DNA from: Lewinellaceae bacterium
Lineage (GTDB): Bacteria; Bacteroidota; Bacteroidia; Chitinophagales; Saprospiraceae
Length of the DNA: 64,000 bases
Assembly (NCBI GenBank): GCA_020636045.1
Contig: JACJYP010000009.1
Span: 176,960 to 240,959 of the forward strand
Direction of reading: 5' to 3'
A program made the position numbers and the translations under genes. Positions 1 through 8,464 of the stretch are shown piece after piece; positions within the stretch are counted from its first letter, which is position 1; every line of letters begins with the position of its first letter. Under the pieces are notes generated by a model that was not told the DNA's origin, ran no database searches, and saw only the letters and a list, made by a program, of their open reading frames with translations.

Positions 1-301
1 TGGAGCCGATGTCGAGACCAAAACTGATCGAGGCGCCCGACAGCAGCGTATCTTCCTGAAAGGGCGCCGAGCCCGTCAGGGAAAAATCGCGCAGCGTCAG
101 TGTCAGTGCGGGAAAATGTTCGAAAAAGGAGAGGCGCGCGGCGGAGAATTCCAGCCGGCCCTCGATATTCTCGTTGGTCCAGCGCTTGATCTGTTCTTCG
201 GCCGAACCCGGGAAAAGGATGGGCCACAGGAACATGAGCAGCAGGATAGCCGCCAGGGTCAGGCCGATGCCTTTCGCAATGTTGAGGAGTATTTTTTTCA
301 T
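1..301 (-). CDS. AsmA-family protein, N-terminal part (cut by window edge)
   Basis: This is the first 100 codons of a reverse-strand gene that runs off the left edge. It starts at ATG 299-301 with MKKILLNIAKG, then one hydrophobic helix (about residues 10-30, ending WPILFPG) that would anchor the protein in the inner membrane with the rest in the periplasm. The following stretch has the look of the AsmA N-terminal domain: a helix EEQIKRWTNENIEG, then beta-strand text with FSAARLSFFEHFPALTL, LRDFSLTG and TLLSGASISFGLDI. AsmA-like proteins are large periplasm-spanning proteins linked to lipid transport and outer-membrane assembly (family knowledge). The role of this particular paralogue cannot be told from 100 residues. 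Confidence 0.75.
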   Translation of the reverse strand, partial: MKKILLNIAKGIGLTLAAILLLMFLWPILFPGSAEEQIKRWTNENIEGRLEFSAARLSFFEHFPALTLTLRDFSLTGSAPFQEDTLLSGASISFGLDIGS

Positions 302-443
302 GCAGAGTGCCTGTGGAGGTGTCAGGTTCGCACGTTGATGGTTTCGTATTATTTAGTGCCGCGATCACGTTCGCCCCCATCCGGTCGAATGCTTCCTGAA
401 CGATCGCATGATCGGGAGTATGAGCGCTTAAAAGTTGCCGATC

Positions 444-451
444 CAAAAATA
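444..451 (-). promoter_or_regulatory. possible -7 promoter element for the AsmA-like gene
   Basis: The reverse strand reads TATTTTTG, matching the Bacteroidota -7 consensus TAnnTTTG. It lies about 145 bases upstream of the AsmA-like start codon. No well-spaced -33 TTTG was found, so this is a weak call. Confidence 0.25.
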
Positions 452-518
452 TGGATGTTCCGGCAAAACAATGCGCCGATATTCCATGCGGTTTTATAAA
501 AAAACGGGTCCGGCAACA

Positions 519-2069
519 TCACTCGATCACGATCATGCGCAGCGTTTTGGTCGTATTGTCCACGTCCAGCCTGCAATAATACTCGCCGGGCGGCAGACCT
601 ATTTCATTCAGGCGAATGGGCACAACGTACGATCCGTAACCGCGTTTTTCTGTGGGCAACACCGTATGCACCATTTGCCCGCGATTGTCGTACAGCCGGA
701 CGCTCACATTGGCGTCGCCATGCAGTTTGAACGAAACGTACGTGATGTCGGATGCGGGGTTCGGATAATGCTGCACTTCGAGCAGCCGGGTATCCGGCGC
801 ATAGGCTGCGGAAGTCAGGCTGTCGAACGGCGTCACATCCGTCCAGATGCTCAATTGCCCGTTGTGCAGGCGCGTCCAGATCGGCCGCACGATGTTGTTA
901 TGCGCCACGATATTCGTGTAATCGCCGAAAAAAACGCCGGCGGTGGGCAGAAAAGGCGATTCGCTGATCCTTTTATTGACAAAGGTATTGCCGCCGTCCT
1001 GGGAGTAGGCGATGTAAACATCTGTCATGTCGCCCGCATAATGGCGGCGATCGTAAAAAACAAAATACAGATATCCGTTCGTCTGGTCGATCGCCATCCA
1101 GGGAAAAAACTGCTGCTTGCCCGGCGGGTCGTCGTTTATGCGAACGGGTCCGCTCCAGGTATTGCCGCCATCGGTGGATTTGGCCAGCCAGATATCCGTA
1201 TCGCCGAATCCGTTCCGCTGGTCGGCCCAGTTGATGTAGATCGTACCGTGATGCGGGCCTCCGCTCAGATCGCAGCGGGTGATCGGCAGGCCGTTGGCCC
1301 GTTGTATGCTCGTGATGTTATGATCCCAGCCGCCCGGCATGGGGTCCACCGGTATTTCGTGAGAAAGCCAGGTATTTCCCTGGTCGGTCGAGCGATTGAA
1401 AACGATGCCGTTCGGCCCTGCCCAGGACACATACACTTCACCGTTGGGGCCGACGGCCGGCGTGGCGCCCTCCACGGTATTGTCGCTGTCGATACAATCG
1501 CCGGCAATGCTGTTGATGCGCAATGGCTGCGACCAGTTCGCCCCGCCGTCCGTAGATTTCGAAAACAGGATAATGCTGCTGTCGGCCGGGTTCGAACTGC
1601 CGTAGTCGTCGAACTGGGTCCAGGTCAGGTAAATATTGCCGTTGTTGCGGTCGATGGCGCTCCATTGCTTGTCCTGTGCTTTCGTCCCGTTGAGGCCGGT
1701 AAAACTGCCGTCGTTCCAGCTTTGCCCGCCGTCCTGTGATTTTTGGCAAACGATCCGGTCGATCCAGTTGCCGGTGGGTGGGTTCGAAAGGTGGAAAAAG
1801 TAAAAATTGCCGGCCGGGTCGACGTCGAGGGCCGGATCGCCCCAAACGCCGTAGGAAGAGGACAAATTATACGCGGTCCAGGTTCTTCCGGTGTCCTGGC
1901 TGAGGTAGTATTTGTTGATGTTGGCTGCGGCGACCATGACGTTCGGATGGTTATAATCCATCATGATCGAGGGTTCGTTGGGCAGGCCGCTGTTGCCGAC
2001 CAGAATGTTCTGTGCAGTCAGGCAATGACCAATCGCAATGGTAAAGACGATGGCTAAGAGGTTTCGCAT
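519..2069 (-). CDS. Secreted Asp-box (BNR/sialidase-like) propeller protein with T9SS sorting domain
   Basis: The protein is 516 aa. A signal peptide occupies residues 1-20 (ending HCLTAQ). The body contains at least six Asp-box motifs of the form S-x-D-x-G-x-x-W/F (SQDTGRTW, SQDGGQSW, STDGGANW, STDQGNTW, STDGGNTW, SQDGGNTF), the turn signature of sialidase-like beta-propellers. The last ~80 residues (from YPNPASDITYVSF, through VRLYDNRGQMV, to PPGEYYCRLDV) form a type A sorting domain, so it is expected to cross the outer membrane by the type IX system and be anchored or released outside. Asp-boxes occur in glycosidases and in non-enzymatic propellers; I see no Arg triad that would prove sialidase activity, so the substrate is unknown. 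Confidence 0.85.
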   Translation of the reverse strand: MRNLLAIVFTIAIGHCLTAQNILVGNSGLPNEPSIMMDYNHPNVMVAAANINKYYLSQDTGRTWTAYNLSSSYGVWGDPALDVDPAGNFYFFHLSNPPTGNWIDRIVCQKSQDGGQSWNDGSFTGLNGTKAQDKQWSAIDRNNGNIYLTWTQFDDYGSSNPADSSIILFSKSTDGGANWSQPLRINSIAGDCIDSDNTVEGATPAVGPNGEVYVSWAGPNGIVFNRSTDQGNTWLSHEIPVDPMPGGWDHNITSIQRANGLPITRCDLSGGPHHGTIYINWADQRNGFGDTDIWLAKSTDGGNTWSGPVRINDDPPGKQQFFPWMAIDQTNGYLYFVFYDRRHYAGDMTDVYIAYSQDGGNTFVNKRISESPFLPTAGVFFGDYTNIVAHNNIVRPIWTRLHNGQLSIWTDVTPFDSLTSAAYAPDTRLLEVQHYPNPASDITYVSFKLHGDANVSVRLYDNRGQMVHTVLPTEKRGYGSYVVPIRLNEIGLPPGEYYCRLDVDNTTKTLRMIVIE

Positions 2070-2100
2070 ATTATTGTGTTTGAGATGTTTGGAATCAGTT

Positions 2101-2586
2101 TCACAAATGAGCGGTCATGGCGCCCAGTCGAGCCATTTCCGCGCTCGTAAAATGCAGCGTACGCACCGTTTTCATATCGCCCCACAAGTACTTGTGCCCC
2201 CGCAATCCGCGTGTTCGCCGCATCCTTTTGTTCAGGCGACCGATCTCGCTTTCCGTGGCCACCCTTTTTTCGCCGAGCGTGCCGTATAATTTTATCGCCG
2301 GAAAAGTATCGAATCGCCCCCTGAATAACGAAACCAGCCAGAAACGGGTATGGCTATTTACGGCCAACACACAAACATTGTTATTTGCTTCGGCATGTGC
2401 AGGAAGTCTGGAGGGGAATTTTTCAAAATAAAAACCGGTCTGGTCGTCGTTCAGGAAAAGCGAACCGATCGGTGTGACCGTGGGGCAATGCCCGACGTCT
2501 ACGGAAGCGACGGCGACGTGAAAATTCGACGCGAAGCTCTTGTTGAAATGGCGTCTGATATCGTTCCAGTCGGCAATGATGTCCAT
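2101..2586 (-). CDS. Pyridoxamine 5'-phosphate oxidase-like flavin-binding protein
   Basis: A 161-aa protein without signal peptide or membrane segment. The N-terminal half has the split-barrel pattern of PNPOx-like proteins: FHVAVASVDVGHCPTVTPIG followed by LFLNDDQTGFYFEKFPSRL and a strand NNNVCVLAVN, then RFWLVSLFRGRF and IKLYGTLGEKR. Members bind FMN, F420 or heme and have varied redox or sensing roles (family knowledge); true PNPOx residues for pyridoxine phosphate are not evident. It sits 24 bases downstream of the CPBP protease gene on the same strand, so the two may be cotranscribed. Confidence 0.65.
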   Translation of the reverse strand: MDIIADWNDIRRHFNKSFASNFHVAVASVDVGHCPTVTPIGSLFLNDDQTGFYFEKFPSRLPAHAEANNNVCVLAVNSHTRFWLVSLFRGRFDTFPAIKLYGTLGEKRVATESEIGRLNKRMRRTRGLRGHKYLWGDMKTVRTLHFTSAEMARLGAMTAHL

Positions 2587-2610
2587 TTGTAAAGGCCGTT
2601 TTTGATGCTT

Positions 2611-3885
2611 TCAGTCTTCCTCCAGCGCCCGCCGGCACTGTTCGACTTCCCTTTCGACCGCCGCCCGCATGCCCGGCAGGACTTGTGTCACCCATTTTTT
2701 ACTTTCTTCCGATAGATAGAAAGGGTTCTCTGCAATCTTGTAGTGCATCGAGCCTTCGATCTCGGCCATGACTTCATCCGCGCTGGCGGCGCCGTTTGCG
2801 AAATTGGGACCGACGAGATAATGCAGTAATTCAGGTGCATACCCGGGTTTGTAATACAAAATATGACTGACGATCGGGAAATAAAAGTAGTAGACATCGG
2901 TCGTATTCGAGTGAAATCCCAGTGCGTTTACCTGTCCGATCAGCGCGTCCGTCAATGCCCGGTCGCTATCGCGGTTCAGTTGTTTCAGCAGGGAGTAGGT
3001 CTGTCTTCCACTGTCGTTCATATTGCCCTCACGCAGTCCGCGCAGGTTACCGAAGGTTTTGTCGAACGGCTCCTCTTCCAGTTTTGCGATGATCGACTCT
3101 TTCGCCACTTTGCCGATCATGAACAATCCGCCAAGCAGGATAAAAGCAAAAAACAGCGCGGTGGGGATCAGCGAATTCCAGTTGGTTCCGCTTGTCGCTT
3201 CGGCAACTATTGTTTCGGAATGGCGCCCCACGAGTTCACCAGTCCCGAACGCGAAGTTGACACATCCATGTAGCAGTGCCGGAATAAAGATATGGCCTGT
3301 CCGGAGCAATAAGCCGCCGAAAAAAACGCCGATGGAAATGGCAAAAAACACCTGAGAGGTGACGCCCCGGAAATTATCGGGCTGGCTGAATAAATTGATA
3401 AAATGTACAGATCCGAAGAGCAACCCTGTGCATATGGCGCTGATATACAAAACCTTGTCCTGTTTTTTGAATATCCTGATAAACATGGGCAAGATGGTCC
3501 CTCTGAAAACAAATTCTTCCAGAAATCCCACGGTAAAGACGGAACCGGTGTACAGGATCAGGGTAACGGCGCTGGCCTCGAGGAAATGCTCCCGGTTACT
3601 CATCAGGCCCATAGCGACAAAGGCGCCGGGGATCAGCAGGGCGTGCAGGTTTTTAGCCTTGCTGCCTTTCTGCAAACCGTTGAACGCAAGCAGGTTGTAA
3701 TAACCGATCCCATAGATGGCAATAGCGAGAATCGAGCACCTGACCAGGGCGCCGGCAAGCAGGCGGGCCTGCACCATCTCCATGCCAATGGTATCGGAAA
3801 AGTATATTCTCAGCGGCTTTTCCAGCCACAGCAGTGCCAGAAAAGCAACGAATACCTCAACAATAGCTTTCAATTCCTTTTTCAT
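2611..3885 (-). CDS. CPBP-family intramembrane glutamic protease
   Basis: The protein is 424 aa from the chosen start MKKELKAIVEVFVAF; a longer frame exists upstream, but its extra 15 residues (MSSLLYTHSIYPSGY) are not family-like and run into the divergent intergenic region. About eight hydrophobic helices fill residues 1-270. The CPBP/Abi signature is visible in order: EEFVFRG (EExxxR), then FGSVHFINLF (FxxxH), then LLHGCVNFAFG (HxxxN). These supply the catalytic Glu and His of Rce1-like proteases inside the membrane. The soluble C-terminal ~150 residues are not recognised. Bacterial members are linked to peptide maturation or self-immunity, but no peptide gene is seen nearby. It is divergent from the M14 peptidase gene. 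Confidence 0.8.
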   Translation of the reverse strand: MKKELKAIVEVFVAFLALLWLEKPLRIYFSDTIGMEMVQARLLAGALVRCSILAIAIYGIGYYNLLAFNGLQKGSKAKNLHALLIPGAFVAMGLMSNREHFLEASAVTLILYTGSVFTVGFLEEFVFRGTILPMFIRIFKKQDKVLYISAICTGLLFGSVHFINLFSQPDNFRGVTSQVFFAISIGVFFGGLLLRTGHIFIPALLHGCVNFAFGTGELVGRHSETIVAEATSGTNWNSLIPTALFFAFILLGGLFMIGKVAKESIIAKLEEEPFDKTFGNLRGLREGNMNDSGRQTYSLLKQLNRDSDRALTDALIGQVNALGFHSNTTDVYYFYFPIVSHILYYKPGYAPELLHYLVGPNFANGAASADEVMAEIEGSMHYKIAENPFYLSEESKKWVTQVLPGMRAAVEREVEQCRRALEED

Positions 3886-4066
3886 GTAGCCTGAAGGGTA
3901 GATGCTATGCGTATACAATAATGATGACAAATACTTGCGGCAAACCCGTGAATCGCAACAACGCTTTCCCGCAACCCGAACAAATATCCGAATTCTCCTA
4001 TTTTATCCAAAATGCCCGAATCATACCCTTGTTTGCCCGATCTGCCCGACCTTCACGCTCAAAAAC

Positions 4067-5839
4067 ATGTCACGTTCACAGGCACTCACACTGCTGCTTT
4101 TGTTTCCTTTTTTATCCTGTAAAATGCCGCGTACCATGCCGCTGTTCAGTATTCCCTTCGAAAAAAACGACAACCAGACCCTGAGTTACCGGGAAGCCAT
4201 CGCCTGCTATGAAAAAATGGCGGCCGCTTATCCGAAGATCTTTCAGCTCACCCCGACGGGCAGTACGGATGTCGGCGAACCGCTACATGTTGCCGTGCTG
4301 AATACCGCCGGCGAGTTCGATCCGGATAAGATCAGGCGCGCGGGCAAACGCATCCTGATGATCAACAACGGCATCCACCCCGGTGAGCCGGAGGGCATCG
4401 ACGCGACGGTGTTGCTGCTCCGCGCATACCTGGAAAAGCCCGAACTGCTGAAAAAACTGGAGCACATCGCGCTGGTCGTCATCCCGGTGTACAATGTGGA
4501 CGGCTGCCTCAACCGCAATTCCTTCACCCGCGCCAACCAGAACGGTCCGGAAGCGTACGGATTTCGCGGAAATGCCCGCTACTACGACCTCAACCGCGAT
4601 TTTGTCAAGTGCGATTCGCGCAACGCGCGCAGCTTCAACCACATTTTCAGCACCTGGAAACCCGATATTTTTATCGACAACCACACGAGCAACGGCGCTG
4701 ATTACCAGTACACCATGACGCTGATCGCCACCCAGCACGACAAACTGGAAGCGCCGCTCGGCCGCTTTTTGCAGGAAACCATGCTGCCGGAACTGTACGG
4801 CGCCATGAAAGCGAAAAAGTGGGAAATGATCCCTTACGTCGACACACCCGGCGAAACGCCCGACAGCGGGATCAATGGCTTCAGCGATTCGGGGCGCTAC
4901 TCCACCGGCTATGCCGCACTGTGGAATACCATCGGCTTCATGCCCGAAACCCATATGCTGAAACCCTTCCGCGACCGCCTGTGGAGTACCTACGCGTTCA
5001 TGGAGGCGGTCATAGATTTTACGGGCACGCATCGCGAGGAGATCGCAAAAGTCCGCGCCGAGGCATTTCAGCGCACACGCAGCAAACAGGTGTTCGAACT
5101 CGACTGGGCGCCCGACCAGCAAAAACACGACACACTGATATTCAAAGGATACGAGGCAAAGTACAAACCCAGCGATGTGAGCGGCTTGCCGCGCTTGTGG
5201 TACGACCGCGAGGCTCCGTATGAAAAGCCCATCCCCTATTACAATTATTTCAAACCCGTGCTCAGCGTGGAGAAGCCGGTGGCGTATATCATCCCGAAGG
5301 CATGGGAAACCGTGATCGATCGCCTGCAAAACAACGGCGTCGCCATGCAGCGGCTTTCGGAAGACGTGCAACTGGATGTGGAAACGTATTTTATAAGGGA
5401 CTTTAAAACGCGCGAACACTGGGAGGGGCACTACTACCATCATTCGATCGGTATCGAGAAAAAAACGATGGCCCGGAACTTCAGCAAAGGCGACTTCGTG
5501 GTTTTCACGGATCAGGACGCCAATCGCTATCTGGTCGAAACCCTCGAACCCAACGCGCCGGACTCGTGGGTGGCCTGGAATTTTTTCGACCCCGTCCTGA
5601 TGCAGAAAGAGTATTTCTCCGCCTATGTTTTCGAAGACCTGGCAGCACAATACCTCGACGAGCATCCCGAACTGCGGGCTGAACTCGACGCCAAACGCAA
5701 CGCCGAGCCCGAATTTGCCGCCAATGCACGGGCGCAACTGGACTGGGTGTACCGGAAGTCGCCGTGGTACGAACCGGGTCACCGCATGTACCCCGTCGGC
5801 AGGCTGCTCAAGTCCTCAGCGTTGCCGCTGGAAAAATAA
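4067..5839 (+). CDS. M14-family zinc carboxypeptidase-like protein, probable lipoprotein
   Basis: The frame is open from 3902, but ATG 4067 gives a signal sequence (MSRSQALTLLLLFPFLSC) ending in a lipobox-like FLSC with Cys18, so this start is preferred (590 aa). Zinc-ligand motifs of M14 are present: GIHPGEPEGID (HxxE), then IFIDNHTSNGADY with the third ligand His; a PETHML segment may hold the catalytic Glu. Adjacent NRDF and substrate-side residues also fit. The C-terminal half (about 400-590) is a separate beta-rich region. Such proteins in Bacteroidota act on peptides in the periplasm or at the surface; the exact substrate is unknown. Confidence 0.8.
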   Translation: MSRSQALTLLLLFPFLSCKMPRTMPLFSIPFEKNDNQTLSYREAIACYEKMAAAYPKIFQLTPTGSTDVGEPLHVAVLNTAGEFDPDKIRRAGKRILMINNGIHPGEPEGIDATVLLLRAYLEKPELLKKLEHIALVVIPVYNVDGCLNRNSFTRANQNGPEAYGFRGNARYYDLNRDFVKCDSRNARSFNHIFSTWKPDIFIDNHTSNGADYQYTMTLIATQHDKLEAPLGRFLQETMLPELYGAMKAKKWEMIPYVDTPGETPDSGINGFSDSGRYSTGYAALWNTIGFMPETHMLKPFRDRLWSTYAFMEAVIDFTGTHREEIAKVRAEAFQRTRSKQVFELDWAPDQQKHDTLIFKGYEAKYKPSDVSGLPRLWYDREAPYEKPIPYYNYFKPVLSVEKPVAYIIPKAWETVIDRLQNNGVAMQRLSEDVQLDVETYFIRDFKTREHWEGHYYHHSIGIEKKTMARNFSKGDFVVFTDQDANRYLVETLEPNAPDSWVAWNFFDPVLMQKEYFSAYVFEDLAAQYLDEHPELRAELDAKRNAEPEFAANARAQLDWVYRKSPWYEPGHRMYPVGRLLKSSALPLEK

Positions 5840-5861
5840 CGAACGGCGCATTTTTGCATCT

Positions 5862-5891
5862 GCCGTCTACCGTCCGGCATCCACCGTCCAC
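5862..5891 (+). repeat. Heptamer tandem repeat, four units (CCGTCYA family, copy 1)
   Basis: Four 7-base units in register, CCGTCTA, CCGTCCG, GCATCCA, CCGTCCA, in the 155-base gap between the M14 peptidase gene and tolC. The same family occurs at 51814-51840 (reverse orientation) and 52811-52841. Confidence 0.7.
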
Positions 5892-5994
5892 AGAAACAAA
5901 CTCTTTATAGAATTTCAAGGGGACAACTAATCAGTTTACCTTACTCTTGCATTCGGATAAAACGGCTGATACAGGATCAATCCATTAAAAGAAC

Positions 5995-7440
5995 ATGAAA
6001 TACACTTTCAAAACTGCTGCCATACTCGCCGCACTGCTATGGGCGGCGAGCGGCACTGCACAGGAGATATGGACGCTCGAACGCTGCATTCTCTACGCGC
6101 AGGAAAACAACATCACCCTCCAACAGGCAAAAGCCAACGTAAAGACCACCATACTCGCCGAGCGCCAGGCAAAAGCCTCGCGGCTGCCCAGTGTGAGCGC
6201 CAGTTTCAACGCGGGGGAACAATTCGGCCGTACGATCGATCCGACCACCAACCAGTTCAGCACCATCGCCACCGGCTACAACAGCGTCGGCGTAAGTGCA
6301 GGCATAAGTTTGTTCAACGGCGGCCAGATACACCACGGCGTGCGTCAGGCGGCCTGGGATACACAGGCCGCACAGGCCGACGCCGACCAGAGCGCCAATT
6401 CGCTGGCGTTGCAGATCGCCCAGGCATACCTGAACATACTGTTGTTTGAAGAACAGCTCCAGAATGCGCAGAAAAGGGTGTCGCAAAGTGAAGAACAACT
6501 CAATGTGACGCAAAAACTGATCGATGCGGGCAACCTGCCCATGGCCGATCGCTACAACATCCTGGCGCAACTCGCACAGGCCCAGCAAGCCGAAGTACAG
6601 GCGCAGAACAGCCTCGACCTTGCCTTCCTGACCCTGAAGCAACTGCTGCAACTGGAACCGGACTTCGAACTCCAGATCGAGCGGCCGGTGATCCCGATAC
6701 CTGCCGATGCCGATCCCGACGCACAGACGCTGACGCCGCTGTACAATACGGCGCTGAATACACAACCGAATATCCGCGCAGCGGAGTACCGCATCAAAAG
6801 CGCCGAAGAAGGCATTTATCTGGCAAAATCTGCCTACTGGCCCTCCGTATCGCTGTTTGCCAACCTCAATTCCAACTACTCGACTGCGTACAAACTGCCC
6901 GGCAACTATCTCCAGATCGTCGAGCCCAACTACCCGATCCGTCTCGACGGCGAGAACAAGACCCTGCAGTTTATCGGCGACACCGTCAGGGTGCCGCAGA
7001 ATATCAACACCGTAAAATACCTCGATCAGATCGATCAGAACTTCGGTCAGAGCGTCGGGCTCAGCATCAATATTCCGATCTACCAGAACGGCCGGGTCCG
7101 CCTCAACGTGGAGCGCGCGCGGCTCAATGTGCTGAACGCGCAACTGCAGCAAAACCAGACGCAGCAGCAACTCAAGAACGATATCCAGACGGCGATCGCC
7201 AATGCCCGCGCCGGGCGCAGGCAACTCGAAGCCGCACAGAAATCGTTCGACGCCAACGAGATCGCTTACCAGAATACGGTGAAGCGTCATGAACTGGGCG
7301 CAGTGAACACGCTCGATCTGACGACGGCAAAAAACAACCTGGATATTGCGGAAAACGACCTCACCCTGGCGCGCTACGATTACCTGTTCAAACTGAAGAT
7401 ACTCGACTTTTACGAGGGGAGGCCGCTAAAACTGGATTGA
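5995..7440 (+). CDS. TolC-family outer-membrane efflux protein
   Basis: The protein is 481 aa with a signal peptide ending SGTAQ at residue 23. It shows the TolC duplicated plan: alternating long amphipathic helices (LERCILYAQENNITLQQAK; NSLALQIAQAYLNILLFEEQ; QLQQNQTQQQLKNDIQTAI) and short beta strands (SVSASFNAGEQFG; VGVSAGISLFNGG; VGLSINIPIYQNGR). Three copies should form the outer-membrane channel and periplasmic tunnel of a tripartite exporter. The adaptor at 8465 is the likely partner, separated from it by a reverse-strand gene of unknown function; no inner-membrane pump gene is within the window, so the transported compound cannot be inferred. Confidence 0.9.
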   Translation: MKYTFKTAAILAALLWAASGTAQEIWTLERCILYAQENNITLQQAKANVKTTILAERQAKASRLPSVSASFNAGEQFGRTIDPTTNQFSTIATGYNSVGVSAGISLFNGGQIHHGVRQAAWDTQAAQADADQSANSLALQIAQAYLNILLFEEQLQNAQKRVSQSEEQLNVTQKLIDAGNLPMADRYNILAQLAQAQQAEVQAQNSLDLAFLTLKQLLQLEPDFELQIERPVIPIPADADPDAQTLTPLYNTALNTQPNIRAAEYRIKSAEEGIYLAKSAYWPSVSLFANLNSNYSTAYKLPGNYLQIVEPNYPIRLDGENKTLQFIGDTVRVPQNINTVKYLDQIDQNFGQSVGLSINIPIYQNGRVRLNVERARLNVLNAQLQQNQTQQQLKNDIQTAIANARAGRRQLEAAQKSFDANEIAYQNTVKRHELGAVNTLDLTTAKNNLDIAENDLTLARYDYLFKLKILDFYEGRPLKLD

Positions 7441-7502
7441 TCTTGCAGATTCATTCGCGCCGGGAGTGTAATAAAATGACTTCCGGCGCGAACGAAGGTT
7501 CA

Positions 7503-8075
7503 TCAATCGTTGGCGGCATAAGCCACGGCTGTTTTCGCGGGGCGCCGCGCCCGGTGCCGGTAATGTACCTGCACAATGTCGACGAAACGCTCATCGTCGG
7601 TGTGGAGTACATCGCCCATGACAAAACGGTACGTGCCGCTTTGGGTAAATACGGGTTTGTTTTCCAGCACACCGCTGACGTAGGGATCGGCTTTCAGGCA
7701 GGCAGTGTTGATCGCCAGTTCTTCCAGATCGGCAAACTGCTCGCTGCTGACCAGCGGCGTCAGCTTGCCGAGACTTTGGTCGGCCGGAAACACAACGTAA
7801 AAGAAGTGTCCTTGCGGGTCGATCACGCCGAGATAGGCGCCGTGGGGCCGGGTAAAATGCAGGTGCAGGGATTCGCCTTTGAACACTTGCTTTTTATTGA
7901 CCCACATCCGGGGCGCCTTTTGAGTGGATAGCGGCGTTTTTTCAACGGCGCCCGGGGACTGGTTGCTGACAGCGACGGTCGTACGAAGTGCAGCGCGCGT
8001 GGTAGAGATATTGTTCAGGCCAAGAACGCCGGAAAACAGCAGGCCTGCGGCAGGGATTGCAAGGATTAGCTTCAT
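7503..8075 (-). CDS. Hypothetical secreted protein (DUF4384-like?)
   Basis: From ATG 8075 the protein is 190 aa and begins with a signal peptide MKLILAIPAAGLLFSGVLG; a 30-residue upstream extension of the open frame is rejected because it would bury that signal. The mature part has a beta-sandwich feel (ESLHLHFTRPHGAYLGVIDP; GHFFYVVFPADQ; GTYRFVMGDVLH), reminiscent of DUF4384-type domains, but I cannot name it with confidence. The C-terminus is basic (HYRHRARR). It is convergent with tolC and divergent from the adaptor gene. Confidence 0.6.
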   Translation of the reverse strand: MKLILAIPAAGLLFSGVLGLNNISTTRAALRTTVAVSNQSPGAVEKTPLSTQKAPRMWVNKKQVFKGESLHLHFTRPHGAYLGVIDPQGHFFYVVFPADQSLGKLTPLVSSEQFADLEELAINTACLKADPYVSGVLENKPVFTQSGTYRFVMGDVLHTDDERFVDIVQVHYRHRARRPAKTAVAYAAND

Positions 8076-8464
8076 AAAAAATCGTTTGAAACTTAAAAAG
8101 ATCGGTTTGCGGATAATTGGGTTGAAACGGACGATGATATTTCCCAGTTTAGTTAAAAATATCATGCCAAAAACTCAAACGGGCATTTGGATTTTCCATT
8201 GTTCGCGCATTACAGAAAAAATAATTTCGCATTGGAAGCAGAACGCAAACATCCGTTTGCCTTTATCCAGAAATGGCAAAGTTTCAAATACGATCATCCG
8301 GATAAAAAGGGTTTGTTTCGCACGTTCCGCCGATCAGTATGGCGAAATTCATCCGCCTTTTCGGTCCATTTATCCAAGTATTTTTCAGGACTGACCGCAC
8401 ACAAGTAACCTTGTGCGTTGTAAGGGCAACCGCACAATTTGAATCATAAAAGCATCATTACAAT
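8076..8464. other. 389-base divergent intergenic region
   Basis: Between the divergent hypothetical gene and the adaptor gene. Small open frames here (for example 8187-8408) lack coding character. The only structure I see is the inverted repeat at 8400-8415 close to the adaptor start. Confidence 0.5.
8400..8415 (+). promoter_or_regulatory. Inverted repeat overlapping a -7-like element upstream of the adaptor gene
   Basis: CACAAG-TAAC-CTTGTG is a 6-base perfect inverted repeat. Its centre and right arm contain TAACCTTG, one mismatch from TAnnTTTG, 52 bases before the adaptor ATG. The overlap is what a repressor operator on a promoter would look like; this is inference. Confidence 0.35.

Noticed and set aside
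435..1739. Long forward open frame of 434 aa
   Set aside because: It is the mirror frame of the reverse-strand Asp-box gene; it has no family features, while the reverse frame has a signal peptide, Asp-boxes and a sorting domain.
4283..5782. Long reverse open frame of 499 aa
   Set aside because: Antisense to the M14 peptidase gene, which has zinc motifs; the reverse product is low-complexity H/V/G/R text typical of a GC-rich shadow.
8187..8408. Forward frame of 73 aa upstream of the adaptor gene
   Set aside because: Phe/Arg-rich composition, no start signals, and it ends in the inverted repeat; AT-rich intergenic DNA.
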